Source: Polaribacter ponticola
GTDB lineage: Bacteria > Bacteroidota > Bacteroidia > Flavobacteriales > Flavobacteriaceae
Assembly: GCF_026191475.2 (NCBI RefSeq)
Contig: NZ_JAOSLC020000003.1
Coordinates: 1,333,001-1,397,000 of the forward strand
DNA length: 64,000 bases
Direction of reading: 5' to 3'
Part shown: piece by piece, positions 1 to 9,513 of the stretch
Position numbering within the stretch: the first letter of the stretch is position 1
How the letters are laid out: every line of letters starts with the position of its first letter
Position numbers and translations under genes: made by a program
The notes under the pieces: model-generated
The model's input: the letters and a program-made list of their open reading frames with translations, nothing else
The model's database searches: none
Told to the model about the DNA's origin: nothing

Positions 1-78
1 TTTAAGTCTGAAAAAAATATATTATAAGTTTTGGCTTAAATTTTGATTAATAAACTAAATGAATACTATTTTTGTTAA

Positions 79-1296
79 ATGCTAAAAAAACTCACGTTTT
101 TATTCCTATTTACTATTTGTCTAAATTCTTTTAGTCAAACAATAAAATCAGTTCAATTAAGGCCAAAACAAGAAAATAATTTTTCTTCAATTGTTCCTCT
201 AGGAACAATTTTAGAATTATCTTTTGATGATTTAGGCGCAGATAGCAAAGATTACCAATACAAAATTGAGCACATGACTCATGATTGGCAAAGAAGCAGA
301 TTACTTTCTAGTCAATTTATAGACGGGTTCGATCAAAGCACTATTTTAGAAGTAACAAATTCTTTTAATACTTTTCAAAATTACACACATTATAAGGTTG
401 AAATCCCGAATATAAATACTGTAATTACTAAAAGTGGAAATTATCTTTTATCAATCTTAAATGAAGATGATGAAGTTGTTTTTACAAGAAAGTTTGTACT
501 ATATGAAAAAGCTGCTACAATTGGAGTAACAGTATCTAGAAGTAGAAACGCAAAAACCATTAACACACAACAAACTATTGAATTTACAGTAAATCACCCA
601 AACTTAAGAATTAACAATCCATCACAAGAAGTAAATGTTGTTGTATTAAAAAATGAAAATTGGAACGAAAAAATAAACAACATACAACCTACCTTTTTTA
701 AACAAAATCAGTTAAAATACACTTACAGAAACAAAACAAACTTTTGGGGAGGAAATGAATACTTAAATTTTGACAGTAAATTTATTAGAAACAAAAGTGT
801 TAATGTTGTAAAAATAGAAATGAAAGACATCTCTCATCAATATTTATATCCAGAAACCTACAATCCAAACAAACAATATAAATACAACCCAGACATTAAT
901 GGACAATTTGTGATTAGAACTCTAGATGCTAATATTGCTACAACAGAGGCAGATTACGCGATGATGCATTTTACCCTATATGCAGATGAACCTTTTATTG
1001 AGGAAGAAGTATTTGTGTATGGCGCTTATAATAACTTTAAAATTGAGGAAGAAAACAAACTTTATTACAATTTTGAAGATAAAAGCTATCAAGGAAAAAT
1101 TTTACTTAAACAAGGTTTTTACAATTACACTTTTGCCACTGTTGATAAATATAAGACCATAAATTCTAATAAAATTAATGGAACATTTTACCAAACAGAA
1201 AATCAATACACAGTAATTGTTTACTTTAAACCTTTCGGTGGACTTTATGACCGAGTAATTGGTATTGGCTCTGGTTTTTTTAATCAAAACAATTAG
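79..1296 (+). CDS. Type IX secretion system plug protein (DUF5103 family)
   Basis: A 405-residue secreted protein with a Sec signal peptide (hydrophobic residues about 5-18, then SFSQ). The body matches the DUF5103 family as I recall it: an N-terminal all-beta domain containing HMTHDWQ at about residue 65, and a C-terminal beta domain that resembles carbohydrate-binding folds. In this family the protein plugs the periplasmic side of the large SprA translocon when it is not loaded with cargo. The length is normal. It is followed after 47 bases by apaG on the same strand, an arrangement I recall from other flavobacteria. The family call is from memory of sequence patterns and was not searched. 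Confidence 0.82.
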   Translation: MLKKLTFLFLFTICLNSFSQTIKSVQLRPKQENNFSSIVPLGTILELSFDDLGADSKDYQYKIEHMTHDWQRSRLLSSQFIDGFDQSTILEVTNSFNTFQNYTHYKVEIPNINTVITKSGNYLLSILNEDDEVVFTRKFVLYEKAATIGVTVSRSRNAKTINTQQTIEFTVNHPNLRINNPSQEVNVVVLKNENWNEKINNIQPTFFKQNQLKYTYRNKTNFWGGNEYLNFDSKFIRNKSVNVVKIEMKDISHQYLYPETYNPNKQYKYNPDINGQFVIRTLDANIATTEADYAMMHFTLYADEPFIEEEVFVYGAYNNFKIEEENKLYYNFEDKSYQGKILLKQGFYNYTFATVDKYKTINSNKINGTFYQTENQYTVIVYFKPFGGLYDRVIGIGSGFFNQNN

Positions 1297-1343
1297 AAAA
1301 AATTGATTTGTCGTTTTTAAACAAAAAAACTACATTTACTGTA

Positions 1344-1730
1344 ATGATTCAACAAGTAACTAAAGGGATTAAAATTTCTGTTAAAACTAAATTTAATGGC
1401 ACAAGCTTTAGAAATAATAGATTGTACTATGTATTTGCTTATTTCATTACCATTGAGAATAAATCTTCTGAAACAGTAAAATTGACACATAGAATGTGGG
1501 AAATTTTCGACTCTTTAAACAACACTGAAATTGTTAACGGAGAAGGAGTTATTGGACAAACACCAATATTAAAACCTAATGACAATTACTCATACAGTTC
1601 TGGATGCTTTTTAGAGTCCAATATTGGTGCTATGAGAGGTTATTACTCTATGGAAAATTTAGAAACTTTTCAAAAATTCAAAGTAATTATACCTACTTTT
1701 CAACTTTCAACTCTAGTATTATCAAACTAA
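1344..1730 (+). CDS. apaG: ApaG domain protein
   Basis: A 128-residue ApaG family protein with a single fibronectin-like beta-sandwich. Recognisable stretches are YFITIENKSSETVKL, a tryptophan-containing strand (RMWEIFDS), GEGVIGQTPILKPNDNYSYSSGC and the MRGYYSM strand, all standard for ApaG. The family has been linked to Co2+/Mg2+ resistance in enteric bacteria, but its biochemical role is unclear. I chose the ATG at 1344. An upstream in-frame TTG at 1308 would add 12 residues with no family counterpart. The gene follows the T9SS plug gene closely and is probably co-transcribed with it. Confidence 0.85.
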   Translation: MIQQVTKGIKISVKTKFNGTSFRNNRLYYVFAYFITIENKSSETVKLTHRMWEIFDSLNNTEIVNGEGVIGQTPILKPNDNYSYSSGCFLESNIGAMRGYYSMENLETFQKFKVIIPTFQLSTLVLSN

Positions 1731-1750
1731 CCAAAAAGAAAAATAAAGTC

Positions 1751-2859
1751 ATTAAAAGAAAGGATTCAGAATGTTTAAATTGTGGACATCCTTTTAGTGG
1801 ACAAGAAAAATTTTGTCCAGATTGTGGTCAAGCAAATAAGGGTAATAGAATTACATTTAGAAATTTTATTCATGAAGTTTTTAACGGCCTTTTTAATTTC
1901 GACGCTAAATTTTGGAACACTATTATACCTTTATTAATAAACCCTGGTAAAGTTTCTAGAGATTATATTGATGGAAAAAGGCAACGCTACACAAATCCAT
2001 TTCGATTTTATTTAACAGTTTCTATTATCTTTTTTTACTTGTAGGACTCTCTACAACTATTAGTAAATATGAAGAACTTACAAACGAAAGTAAAGACGAC
2101 ATCGTAGATGTTATTAAAAACGAAGCTACCAAAACAAAAGCTACTTTAACAGAAGAAAAAATTGATTCTATAAAGCAGAACTTAGATAAAGAAATGAAAA
2201 ATTTTGTTATTCCTGTACCAGAAAGTACAAGAAAACAAATTTTAGAGGAGGTCGAAAAAGAAGCCAAAGACACTACAAAAACAAATAATGACGATTTAAA
2301 TTTAAATTTTGGAGGAATTACTAGGTTAGATAAATTTATCAAATTTCAAAAAAAACACCCAGACTCTAAGATTGATGTAGCTTTAGATTCTTTAAATTAT
2401 GATAAGAATTTTACCAATAGATTCTTATACACAAGAGCAAAAACAGCAAACTCATTTACTAAAAACAAAGACAATAGAGAACAGTTTTATAGCCAAATTT
2501 TATCGTATGCATCCGTTTCTCTTTTTATTCTTCTACCTTTCTTTACTTTGTTTTTAAAGTTTTTTTATATCAGAAGTAGATTTACTTATGTAGATCACTT
2601 GATTTTTGTTTTTCACATTCAAACAGTTTTCTTTATGCTATTTTCTATATTTTATATTTTAGAAATATGTAATCTAAACCCACAACTATGGATTTTTACT
2701 TTACTCTTTTTATTATATCTAATAATAGCTATGAAAAAATTCTATAAACAAGGTTATTTTAAAACCTTTATTAAATTTTTGTTACTAAACTTAAGCTATT
2801 CTATAGTAGCAACTATTGGTGTAATTTTTGTTTTTCTAATTTCATTTGCAATGTATTAG
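1751..2859 (+). pseudogene. DUF3667 membrane protein, frame broken by one base
   Basis: The N-terminal part has a zinc ribbon with two CxxC-like pairs (CLNCGHPF and CPDCGQ), then ITFRNFIHEVF and GKRQRYTNPFRFYLTVS, the signature of DUF3667 proteins. The C-terminal part has a charged helical region and at least three membrane segments. The two parts lie in different frames. They join if the run of seven T at 2030-2036 had eight, which restores the residues IFFLLVG. No ATG, GTG or TTG exists in frame after the apaG stop. I therefore give an ATT at 1751 as a provisional start, and the true start is uncertain. The 3' end overlaps the convergent NRDE gene by 47 bases. Function is unknown. The break is probably a sequencing error. 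Confidence 0.7.
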
Positions 2860-3544
2860 TCTCACCTTCTAATACATTAGTATATAGAATATCAATTTTA
2901 GAGTTTTCTTTTTTAATTGATGTAATACTTACAGTTTCAACATACGACCGTTTCATTTTAATAGAAACGCCTGCATCTCCTAAAGTTTCATTTTTATGAA
3001 ATTTCAAAATCTCCTCTTGACTAAAGTCATTGTTTTTAAGTAACCAATCTGAAAACCAATTTTTACGACATTGCTTCATTTCTTCTGTATACAAAGAGGA
3101 AGAAGACCATATTTTAGGCTCTTTATTTAGTTTTGTAAAATACTTTTGTTCGCCATCCCAAACTAACTCATAAGCATATAATTCATTAGAGTAATCTAAT
3201 AAAACTAATGTAAATGGTTCAATCTCATCAAAGTTAAAATCATTAATATAATCTATTGCATTTTCAGAAGAAAGTATATTTTTCACTATAATACCTCTAC
3301 TTAATTTATAATAAGTATTTCTAACATGATTTTTAAAACCCCCGTTTAACAAACAAACAAGTCTATTTTTTTCACTTGCTCCAATCCAAGTTCCGCCAGC
3401 TAATTCATCCTTTGGATAGGTTAACTCAACACCATTTTCAACATAAGATTTTGGAGGCTTCGTTTTCCTCATTGGACTTTCATCTCTACTAGAAGTTAAA
3501 ATAAAATTATTATTTTCCAAAGGAAGATAGGTTAGTGTACACAT
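2813..3544 (-). CDS. NRDE (TANGO2-like) family protein
   Basis: A 243-residue protein that starts MCTLTYLP and carries the motif SSRDESPMRKT, the NRDE signature of the TANGO2 family, whose members start with Met-Cys and resemble Ntn-type hydrolases. GGTWIGASEKNRLVCLLNGGF and a late AGVSI stretch also fit the family. TANGO2 homologues have been linked to haem and lipid handling in eukaryotes; the bacterial role is not established. No signal peptide is present, so it is cytoplasmic. It is convergent with the DUF3667 gene and divergent from pruA, with 157 bases between the two starts. Confidence 0.8.
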   Translation of the reverse strand: MCTLTYLPLENNNFILTSSRDESPMRKTKPPKSYVENGVELTYPKDELAGGTWIGASEKNRLVCLLNGGFKNHVRNTYYKLSRGIIVKNILSSENAIDYINDFNFDEIEPFTLVLLDYSNELYAYELVWDGEQKYFTKLNKEPKIWSSSSLYTEEMKQCRKNWFSDWLLKNNDFSQEEILKFHKNETLGDAGVSIKMKRSYVETVSITSIKKENSKIDILYTNVLEGETNTLQMKLEKQKLHQ

Positions 3545-3650
3545 ATTTACTTCTACTTAATTAAGATATTTTTTATATTTTACTGCTATTTTAAAGCTTT
3601 TAGCAATTAATGAGCTCAAATATGCAATAAATTTATTGAAACAAAAATTG

Positions 3651-3658
3651 TAACTTTG
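3651..3658 (+). promoter_or_regulatory. Candidate -7 promoter element of pruA
   Basis: TAACTTTG matches the Bacteroidetes -7 consensus TAnnTTTG and lies 44 bases before the pruA start. No clear TTG is found 19 bases upstream, so only the -7 half is supported. Confidence 0.4.
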
Positions 3659-3701
3659 CAGCTTTAAAAATTAGTCGATTAAAAACTTAAAATTATACAA
3701 T

Positions 3702-5327
3702 ATGGCAAGAGGATTTTTTAATGTTCCAAAAGCAGTAAATGAGCCTGTTAAAGGGTATGCTCCTGGTTCTCCAGAAAGAGAAGAATTATTAGCTACCTAC
3801 AAAACAATGTTTAACAGCAATATTGATGTGCCTATGCACATTAATGGCGAAGAAGTTAGAACAGGAAACACTAAAAACATAACTCCACCACACGACCACA
3901 AACATGTTGTAGGACAATATCACACAGCAGATAAATCTCATGTAGACACTGCAATTTCGACTGCTTTGGCTGCAAGAGAAGCTTGGTCTTCTGTTTCTTG
4001 GATGGAAAGAGCTTCAATTTTCTTAAAAGCTGCAGAATTATTAGCAGGACCTTATAGAGCAAAAATGAATGCTGCAACAATGATTGCACAATCTAAAAAC
4101 GTACACCAAGCAGAAATTGATGCTGCTTGTGAAATGATAGATTTCTTCCGTTTTAATGTACAATACATGACGGATATTTTTAAAGATCAACCAGCATCTG
4201 CACCAGGAATTTGGAACAGAGTTGAGTACAGACCATTAGAAGGATTTGTATATGCAATTTCTCCATTTAACTTTACATCTATTGCCGCAAATTTACCTGC
4301 ATCAGCAGCATTAATGGGTAATGTTGTTGTTTGGAAACCGTCTGATCATCAAGCATATTCTGCACAAGTAATTGTAGATTTATTTAAAGAAGCAGGTTTA
4401 CCAGACGGTGTAATAAACGTTGTTTATGGAGATCCAGTTATGATTTCTGACACTGTTTTATCACATGCAGATTTCTCTGGATTACACTTTACAGGTTCTA
4501 CATTTGTATTTAAAGAATTATGGAAACAAATTGGTAACAACATTCACACATACAAAACGTACCCAAGAATTGTAGGAGAAACTGGTGGAAAAGATTTTAT
4601 CTGGGCACACAACTCTGCAAATCCTTTACAAATTGCAACCGCAATTACAAGAGGTGCATTTGAATATCAAGGTCAAAAATGTTCTGCAGCTTCACGCGCT
4701 TACATTCCTACTTCAATTTGGGAAGACGTAAAGAAACACCTAGTTACACAAACAAATGAATTAAAAATGGGTTCTCCAGAAGATCCTTCTAATTTTGTTA
4801 ATGCAGTAATACACGAAGGTTCTTTCGATAAAATTGCAAAATATATTGATCTTGCAAAAGCAGACAAAGATGCCGAAGTTATTATTGGCGGTAATTACGA
4901 TAAATCTGTAGGTTACTTTATTGAACCAACAGTAATTTTAGCAAAATCGCCAACATTTGCAACCATGACAACTGAGTTATTTGGACCTGTTATGACTATC
5001 TATTTATACGAAGATTCAGAATGGGAAGCTTCTTTAAAACTAGTGGATGAATCTACAGAATATGCATTAACCGGAGCCGTTTTATCTACAGACAGATACA
5101 TTGTAGAAAAAGCATCTAAAGCACTAGAAAACGCTGCAGGTAACTTTTATGTTAACGACAAACCAACTGGTGCCGTTGTAGGTCAGCAACCATTTGGAGG
5201 AGCAAGAGCATCTGGAACAAATGACAAAGCTGGTTCTGCTCAAAACTTATTAAGATGGACATCTGTTCGTTTAATAAAAGAAACATTTGTAACACCAACA
5301 GACTATAAGTATCCTTTTTTAGGTTAA
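3702..5327 (+). CDS. pruA: L-glutamate gamma-semialdehyde dehydrogenase (P5C dehydrogenase)
   Basis: A 541-residue aldehyde dehydrogenase that oxidises glutamate semialdehyde (from proline degradation) to glutamate with NAD+. The Rossmann region and catalytic stretch are intact. ISPFNFTSIAANLPA is the cofactor region, VGETGGKDFIWAH carries the general-base Glu, and GQKCSAASRAYIP carries the catalytic Cys. FGPVMTIYLYEDSEWE and the C-terminal GGARASGTNDKAGS are typical of the single-domain PruA of Bacteroidetes. The length fits this group. No proline dehydrogenase gene is beside it. It is monocistronic: a strong hairpin terminator follows within 15 bases. Confidence 0.95.
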   Translation: MARGFFNVPKAVNEPVKGYAPGSPEREELLATYKTMFNSNIDVPMHINGEEVRTGNTKNITPPHDHKHVVGQYHTADKSHVDTAISTALAAREAWSSVSWMERASIFLKAAELLAGPYRAKMNAATMIAQSKNVHQAEIDAACEMIDFFRFNVQYMTDIFKDQPASAPGIWNRVEYRPLEGFVYAISPFNFTSIAANLPASAALMGNVVVWKPSDHQAYSAQVIVDLFKEAGLPDGVINVVYGDPVMISDTVLSHADFSGLHFTGSTFVFKELWKQIGNNIHTYKTYPRIVGETGGKDFIWAHNSANPLQIATAITRGAFEYQGQKCSAASRAYIPTSIWEDVKKHLVTQTNELKMGSPEDPSNFVNAVIHEGSFDKIAKYIDLAKADKDAEVIIGGNYDKSVGYFIEPTVILAKSPTFATMTTELFGPVMTIYLYEDSEWEASLKLVDESTEYALTGAVLSTDRYIVEKASKALENAAGNFYVNDKPTGAVVGQQPFGGARASGTNDKAGSAQNLLRWTSVRLIKETFVTPTDYKYPFLG

Positions 5328-5340
5328 AATATAAGAACTA

Positions 5341-5378
5341 AAAAAAGCCTCATCAATAAAATTGATGAGGCTTTTTTT
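5341..5378. terminator. Bidirectional intrinsic terminator
   Basis: A perfect hairpin (arms AGCCTCATCAAT and ATTGATGAGGCT, loop AAA) has an A-run before it and a T-run after it. It can end pruA on the plus strand and the metalloprotease gene on the minus strand. Confidence 0.9.
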
Positions 5379-5403
5379 AGTTTTTAAACGGCTATGCAAG
5401 TTT

Positions 5404-8400
5404 TTATTTTATAATCAGTTTTCTAGTTGTCTGTTTATTTCCATTAATTATTTTAACCAGATATAAACCCGCAACGGTATTCTCGAAAAGCACTTTTTTA
5501 GAGAAATTAGTAACCATATTTGTATATTCTTTTTCACCAATCATTCTTCCTCTAATATCAAATAACTGAACAGTTAATTTATCTGTATTAACCAATTCTA
5601 AATTTAATGTAAATGCTCCTTTAGTTGGATTTGGGTATATATTAAATCCACTAAATGCTATATCTTTTAAAGAAGCCGTATTATCTACCACAATAGTATA
5701 ATCTTCAGTTTCACCAAATTCAGATGCGTGATCACTATCACAAGCTCCTACTCCATGTGGTGATGAAGTTCCAGTATATTCTACAACAACTCTCATTCTT
5801 GTTTCCCCTATTTTAGCATCATTTGGCACAAAAACATCAAATGTTAATGTACTTAAATCATCTAATCCTGTTCCTAAATCATACATTTCTGTAGCTGTAT
5901 CAAAAACATAATCATTGTTCCAATCTATAAATACAGTACAATTATCTTGATAACCATCTGTATCAAAAGTAACACTTACTTGATGTGTTTCTCCTCTTTT
6001 TACAATCGTACTCATAGCTGTATAATCTTCATAACCATCTACCATATCGTTACCAGAATCGTTATTAATTGTATTAAAAGTAACGTTTGTAATATGATCT
6101 GCTTCACTAGTAAAATTAGAAGCACAATAAGAAGGTTTTAACGTAGTAAAACTATATACAGAAGAATAAACTCCTTCTCCACAACTATTTTTTGGTTTTA
6201 TCCTCCAATAATAAATTGTTTCACCAGCTAAATTAGTAGATACATATGAATTTGTCATTACATTTCCACTAGAAACAATAGTAGAAAACCCACTATCTGA
6301 AGCTATTTGAACATCGTAAGATGATGCATTTGAATCTGCATCCCACATTAAAACCTCTGTTAACCCAACATCTGTAGCGTCATGTGCTGGGGAAGTTAAA
6401 GTAGAAGCCACAAAAGTTTGTGTAGTAACATTTAAGTTTACAGCAATATTTTGATTCACACTTGAACTTCCGGCAACATTAATCGTATATAATTGTGGTG
6501 TTGCACCATCAAAATTAGAGATTGTCATAGTAACATTACCATCTGCATTAATAGTTGCAGGGCTAAATGATACTGAAGAGCCTGCTGGTTGCCCAGTTGA
6601 AGATAGAGTAACAGATTCAGAAAAACCATTTACAAAATCAAAATTTAAATCATAATCAACTGAAGAACTTCCTGTATTACATGCAGACATTGTTTGATTA
6701 GATGTACTAATAATATAAGTTGGTGTTGTAGAGTTAATCGTGAAATTTACTGCATTTACATTATAAAAAATATTATCTACAGCTTCAACCATAATTCTAG
6801 CAGATGTTGTACCATTATCTGGTATAACAATATCTTCAGAACCATCATTTGCAGTATTTTCTTTTACCATAATCGGATAAGTTAAACCACCATCTAAAGA
6901 TAATTTAATATTTACCAATGTACAGTTTATTGGTGCAGCATCAGTTGTTCCTTTTTCCCAAGTAATGGTTTGAGTAGAACCCGTATCCCATGTAACAGCA
7001 GTACTAGGTGATGACACTGTAAATGCTTCTGCATTTGTAACTGTAATTTTCATATCATCTCTAGCAGTACTTCCTCCTCCTGCATGGTTATCTCTTACTA
7101 ATAATGAAAAATTCATAGATCTTGCTGTAGATGGTAAAACTTCCCATTCTGTAGCTGTATTACCAGCAAGAACAGTAGCAATAGCTGGCATATACCTATT
7201 TGGAGAAACTGAAGATGGCAAAGACCTAAACGCAGGCCCTCTAAAACTTGTTGAAGCTGGAGGCATAGTAGCATTCTCAGGATCTATTTGTTCCCAGTTA
7301 TATGTTAAACTTTCTTTACCGTCTACGTCTGTTCCATTACCTTTTAAAACAAAAGGAGTCGATTTTGGAATTATATAATCAGCACCAGCTATTGCAACTG
7401 GAGCAGTATTATTAGTATCTGTTTCAACTCCACAGTTTGCAGAAGATTCTATAGTAGACAGCATTTGCGAAATATTTACTGCATGAAAATAATCGTCACT
7501 ATTACCAGTAGAAGGTCCAACCCCTAAAACATTAGGGCTACAAATACCTGCATATCCCATTATTGTAGAACCACTTCCAGGTTCTACAGCAGTTGAAGCC
7601 GTTCTATTACAATCATTATTTTGCGTATGAGTAGCTCCAAATTGATGCCCCATTTCATGCGCAACATAATCAATATCATATGGGTCTCCAACTGGTGAAG
7701 CAATACCCGTTACACCTCTTGCTTTTGAACCATCTATACAAACAACCCCTAAACCAGCTAAACCATCACCACCAATACTAAATATATGTCCAATATCATA
7801 ATTATCATTTCCTATTTTATCATCACAGATAGTTTGAACTTGATTAATCATTGTTTGAGCATTTCCATCAGATATATTATCAAAAAATGCATTAAAGAAA
7901 ATTACTTTATCGTTGTCATTAACTATTTCCATTTTAACAGCTAAATCTCTTTCAAATACACCGTTAATTCTAGTCATTGAAGTATTCATTGCAGATAAAA
8001 CTGCTGTTTTCTTTACTTCATCAGATGCAGCATCATCTACGTTTTGTCTAGTTAAATGAAACTGGGCATATTCTGCACTACAAACTAAAGCTAATCTAAA
8101 AGTTCTTAACTTTCCGTCATTAGTTTTCTTTGCGCTACTACTCAATTGAAGCTCTTTAGATGAAGCTTCTTCTAATAAACATTCAAATTCTCTATCTTCT
8201 TTGCTTAAACTTGTTCTATTATAAACTATATATTCTTGTTTCCTTTTAGAATATGGGTCTATATATAAGGTAGATTCTTTACCTGAAAAAACAACCGCAT
8301 GAAAACCATCTGTTCCTATACTAATTTTTGCAACAGCAGTTGGGTCATCTATACCTTGTGCTGTATAAGATTTTATTGATGGAAACATTGCTGCTAATTT

Positions 8401-8697
8401 TGGTGCTAGATTTGATGATTCTTTTAAATTAAATTTTGAAAGTTTACCCTCTGCATTTGGGAGTTCAATTATTTTTTCTTGTCCTTTAGCTCTTAGCACT
8501 AAACTTTCCTTAAATTCAGTAAGTTCTAAAGACATTAATTCATAATTAGAAGGGAAGTTTTTCTTCTTATAAATATCATTTTCCTTAAGTAAAGTCTTAG
8601 TTTTATCTAACTTTCTCCATTTTTCTTGAGCTGTTGAGTCTTTTACACTTAGAAATAGTGCAGTAAAAACCAATAAAAAAGTAAATTTTATTTTCAT
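5404..8697 (-). CDS. Secreted M12B (reprolysin-like) metalloprotease with T9SS sorting domain
   Basis: A 1097-residue extracellular protease. Residues 1-23 form a signal peptide and about 25-200 a propeptide. The catalytic domain (about 200-420) holds the zinc motif HEMGHQFGATH at 347-357, with the Met-turn TIMGYAG near 380. Beyond it are several beta-sandwich modules, including a fibronectin III-like repeat near 765-852 and a GEVED-type domain with DWNNDYVFD near 925. The C-terminal domain (about 1018-1097, from YPNPTKG to KLIIK) is a type A T9SS sorting signal, so the protein should cross the outer membrane by type IX secretion and be anchored or released. It is a single-gene unit, divergent from lipB. 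The substrate is unknown; nutrient proteolysis is an inference. Confidence 0.92.
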   Translation of the reverse strand: MKIKFTFLLVFTALFLSVKDSTAQEKWRKLDKTKTLLKENDIYKKKNFPSNYELMSLELTEFKESLVLRAKGQEKIIELPNAEGKLSKFNLKESSNLAPKLAAMFPSIKSYTAQGIDDPTAVAKISIGTDGFHAVVFSGKESTLYIDPYSKRKQEYIVYNRTSLSKEDREFECLLEEASSKELQLSSSAKKTNDGKLRTFRLALVCSAEYAQFHLTRQNVDDAASDEVKKTAVLSAMNTSMTRINGVFERDLAVKMEIVNDNDKVIFFNAFFDNISDGNAQTMINQVQTICDDKIGNDNYDIGHIFSIGGDGLAGLGVVCIDGSKARGVTGIASPVGDPYDIDYVAHEMGHQFGATHTQNNDCNRTASTAVEPGSGSTIMGYAGICSPNVLGVGPSTGNSDDYFHAVNISQMLSTIESSANCGVETDTNNTAPVAIAGADYIIPKSTPFVLKGNGTDVDGKESLTYNWEQIDPENATMPPASTSFRGPAFRSLPSSVSPNRYMPAIATVLAGNTATEWEVLPSTARSMNFSLLVRDNHAGGGSTARDDMKITVTNAEAFTVSSPSTAVTWDTGSTQTITWEKGTTDAAPINCTLVNIKLSLDGGLTYPIMVKENTANDGSEDIVIPDNGTTSARIMVEAVDNIFYNVNAVNFTINSTTPTYIISTSNQTMSACNTGSSSVDYDLNFDFVNGFSESVTLSSTGQPAGSSVSFSPATINADGNVTMTISNFDGATPQLYTINVAGSSSVNQNIAVNLNVTTQTFVASTLTSPAHDATDVGLTEVLMWDADSNASSYDVQIASDSGFSTIVSSGNVMTNSYVSTNLAGETIYYWRIKPKNSCGEGVYSSVYSFTTLKPSYCASNFTSEADHITNVTFNTINNDSGNDMVDGYEDYTAMSTIVKRGETHQVSVTFDTDGYQDNCTVFIDWNNDYVFDTATEMYDLGTGLDDLSTLTFDVFVPNDAKIGETRMRVVVEYTGTSSPHGVGACDSDHASEFGETEDYTIVVDNTASLKDIAFSGFNIYPNPTKGAFTLNLELVNTDKLTVQLFDIRGRMIGEKEYTNMVTNFSKKVLFENTVAGLYLVKIINGNKQTTRKLIIK

Positions 8698-8766
8698 AAT
8701 CGAATATTTAAATAATAATTGTAATCCTCAAATATAATGAAATAATTACCTTTGTTATTATAGATT

Positions 8767-9471
8767 ATGAATAGAAAAATACATTTAACAGATTTATCTG
8801 TAAAAGATTACAAAAAAACTTGGGATTATCAATCTGAATTATTACAGCAAATTGTTGATATTAAAATTGACAATAGAAGAAACAACAATAACAATAGTAC
8901 TCCTAATCACTTCTTGTTTGTAGAACATCCTCACGTGTATACGCTTGGTAAAAGTGGCGATATGAGTAATTTACTATTAAATGAAAATCAATTAAAAGAA
9001 AAAGGAGCTACATTTTATAAAATAAATAGAGGTGGTGATATTACGTATCATGGTCCTGGGCAAATTGTAGGTTACCCAATTCTAGATTTAGAGAATTTTT
9101 TTACTGATATTCATAAATATTTACGATTCTTAGAAGAAGCTATAATTTTAACGATTGCCGAATATGGCTTAAAAGGTACCAGAAGCGAAGGAGAAACTGG
9201 GGTTTGGCTAGATGTTGGAACACCCTTTGCTCGTAAAATATGTGCTATGGGAATTCGTTCTTCTCGCTGGGTAACTATGCATGGCTTTGCTTTAAATGCA
9301 AATGTTAACCTTGGCTATTTCGATAATATTATACCTTGTGGAATTAGAGGAAAAGCAGTTACCTCCATGGAAGTTGAACTTGGTAAAAAAGTAGAAATCG
9401 AAGGCGTCAAAGCAAAAATACTAAAGCACATTAAAACTCTTTTCGAGGTAGAAGAATTTATTATTTCATGA
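8767..9471 (+). CDS. lipB: Octanoyltransferase (lipoyl(octanoyl) transferase)
   Basis: A 234-residue enzyme that moves octanoyl from acyl carrier protein to lipoyl domains, the first step of lipoate synthesis. The family signature RGGDITYHGPGQIVGYPI (about 88-104) is present. The catalytic Lys in the KICAMGIR motif (about 157) and the catalytic Cys in PCGIRGK (about 191) are both visible. The region at residues 35-45 is rich in Asn (NNNNNS), which is unusual but lies in a loop before the FVEHPHVYTLGK strand. A candidate -7 element TACCTTTG lies at 8747-8754. A strong terminator follows at once. Confidence 0.95.
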   Translation: MNRKIHLTDLSVKDYKKTWDYQSELLQQIVDIKIDNRRNNNNNSTPNHFLFVEHPHVYTLGKSGDMSNLLLNENQLKEKGATFYKINRGGDITYHGPGQIVGYPILDLENFFTDIHKYLRFLEEAIILTIAEYGLKGTRSEGETGVWLDVGTPFARKICAMGIRSSRWVTMHGFALNANVNLGYFDNIIPCGIRGKAVTSMEVELGKKVEIEGVKAKILKHIKTLFEVEEFIIS

Positions 9472-9498
9472 AAAAATCCTGCTAAAACAGGATTTTTT
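9471..9498. terminator. Intrinsic terminator between lipB and the nucleoid protein gene
   Basis: Hairpin arms AAATCCTG and CAGGATTT with loop CTAAAA, flanked by A and T runs. It serves both convergent genes. Confidence 0.88.
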
Positions 9499-9513
9499 TA
9501 TGCTTTTAAAAAG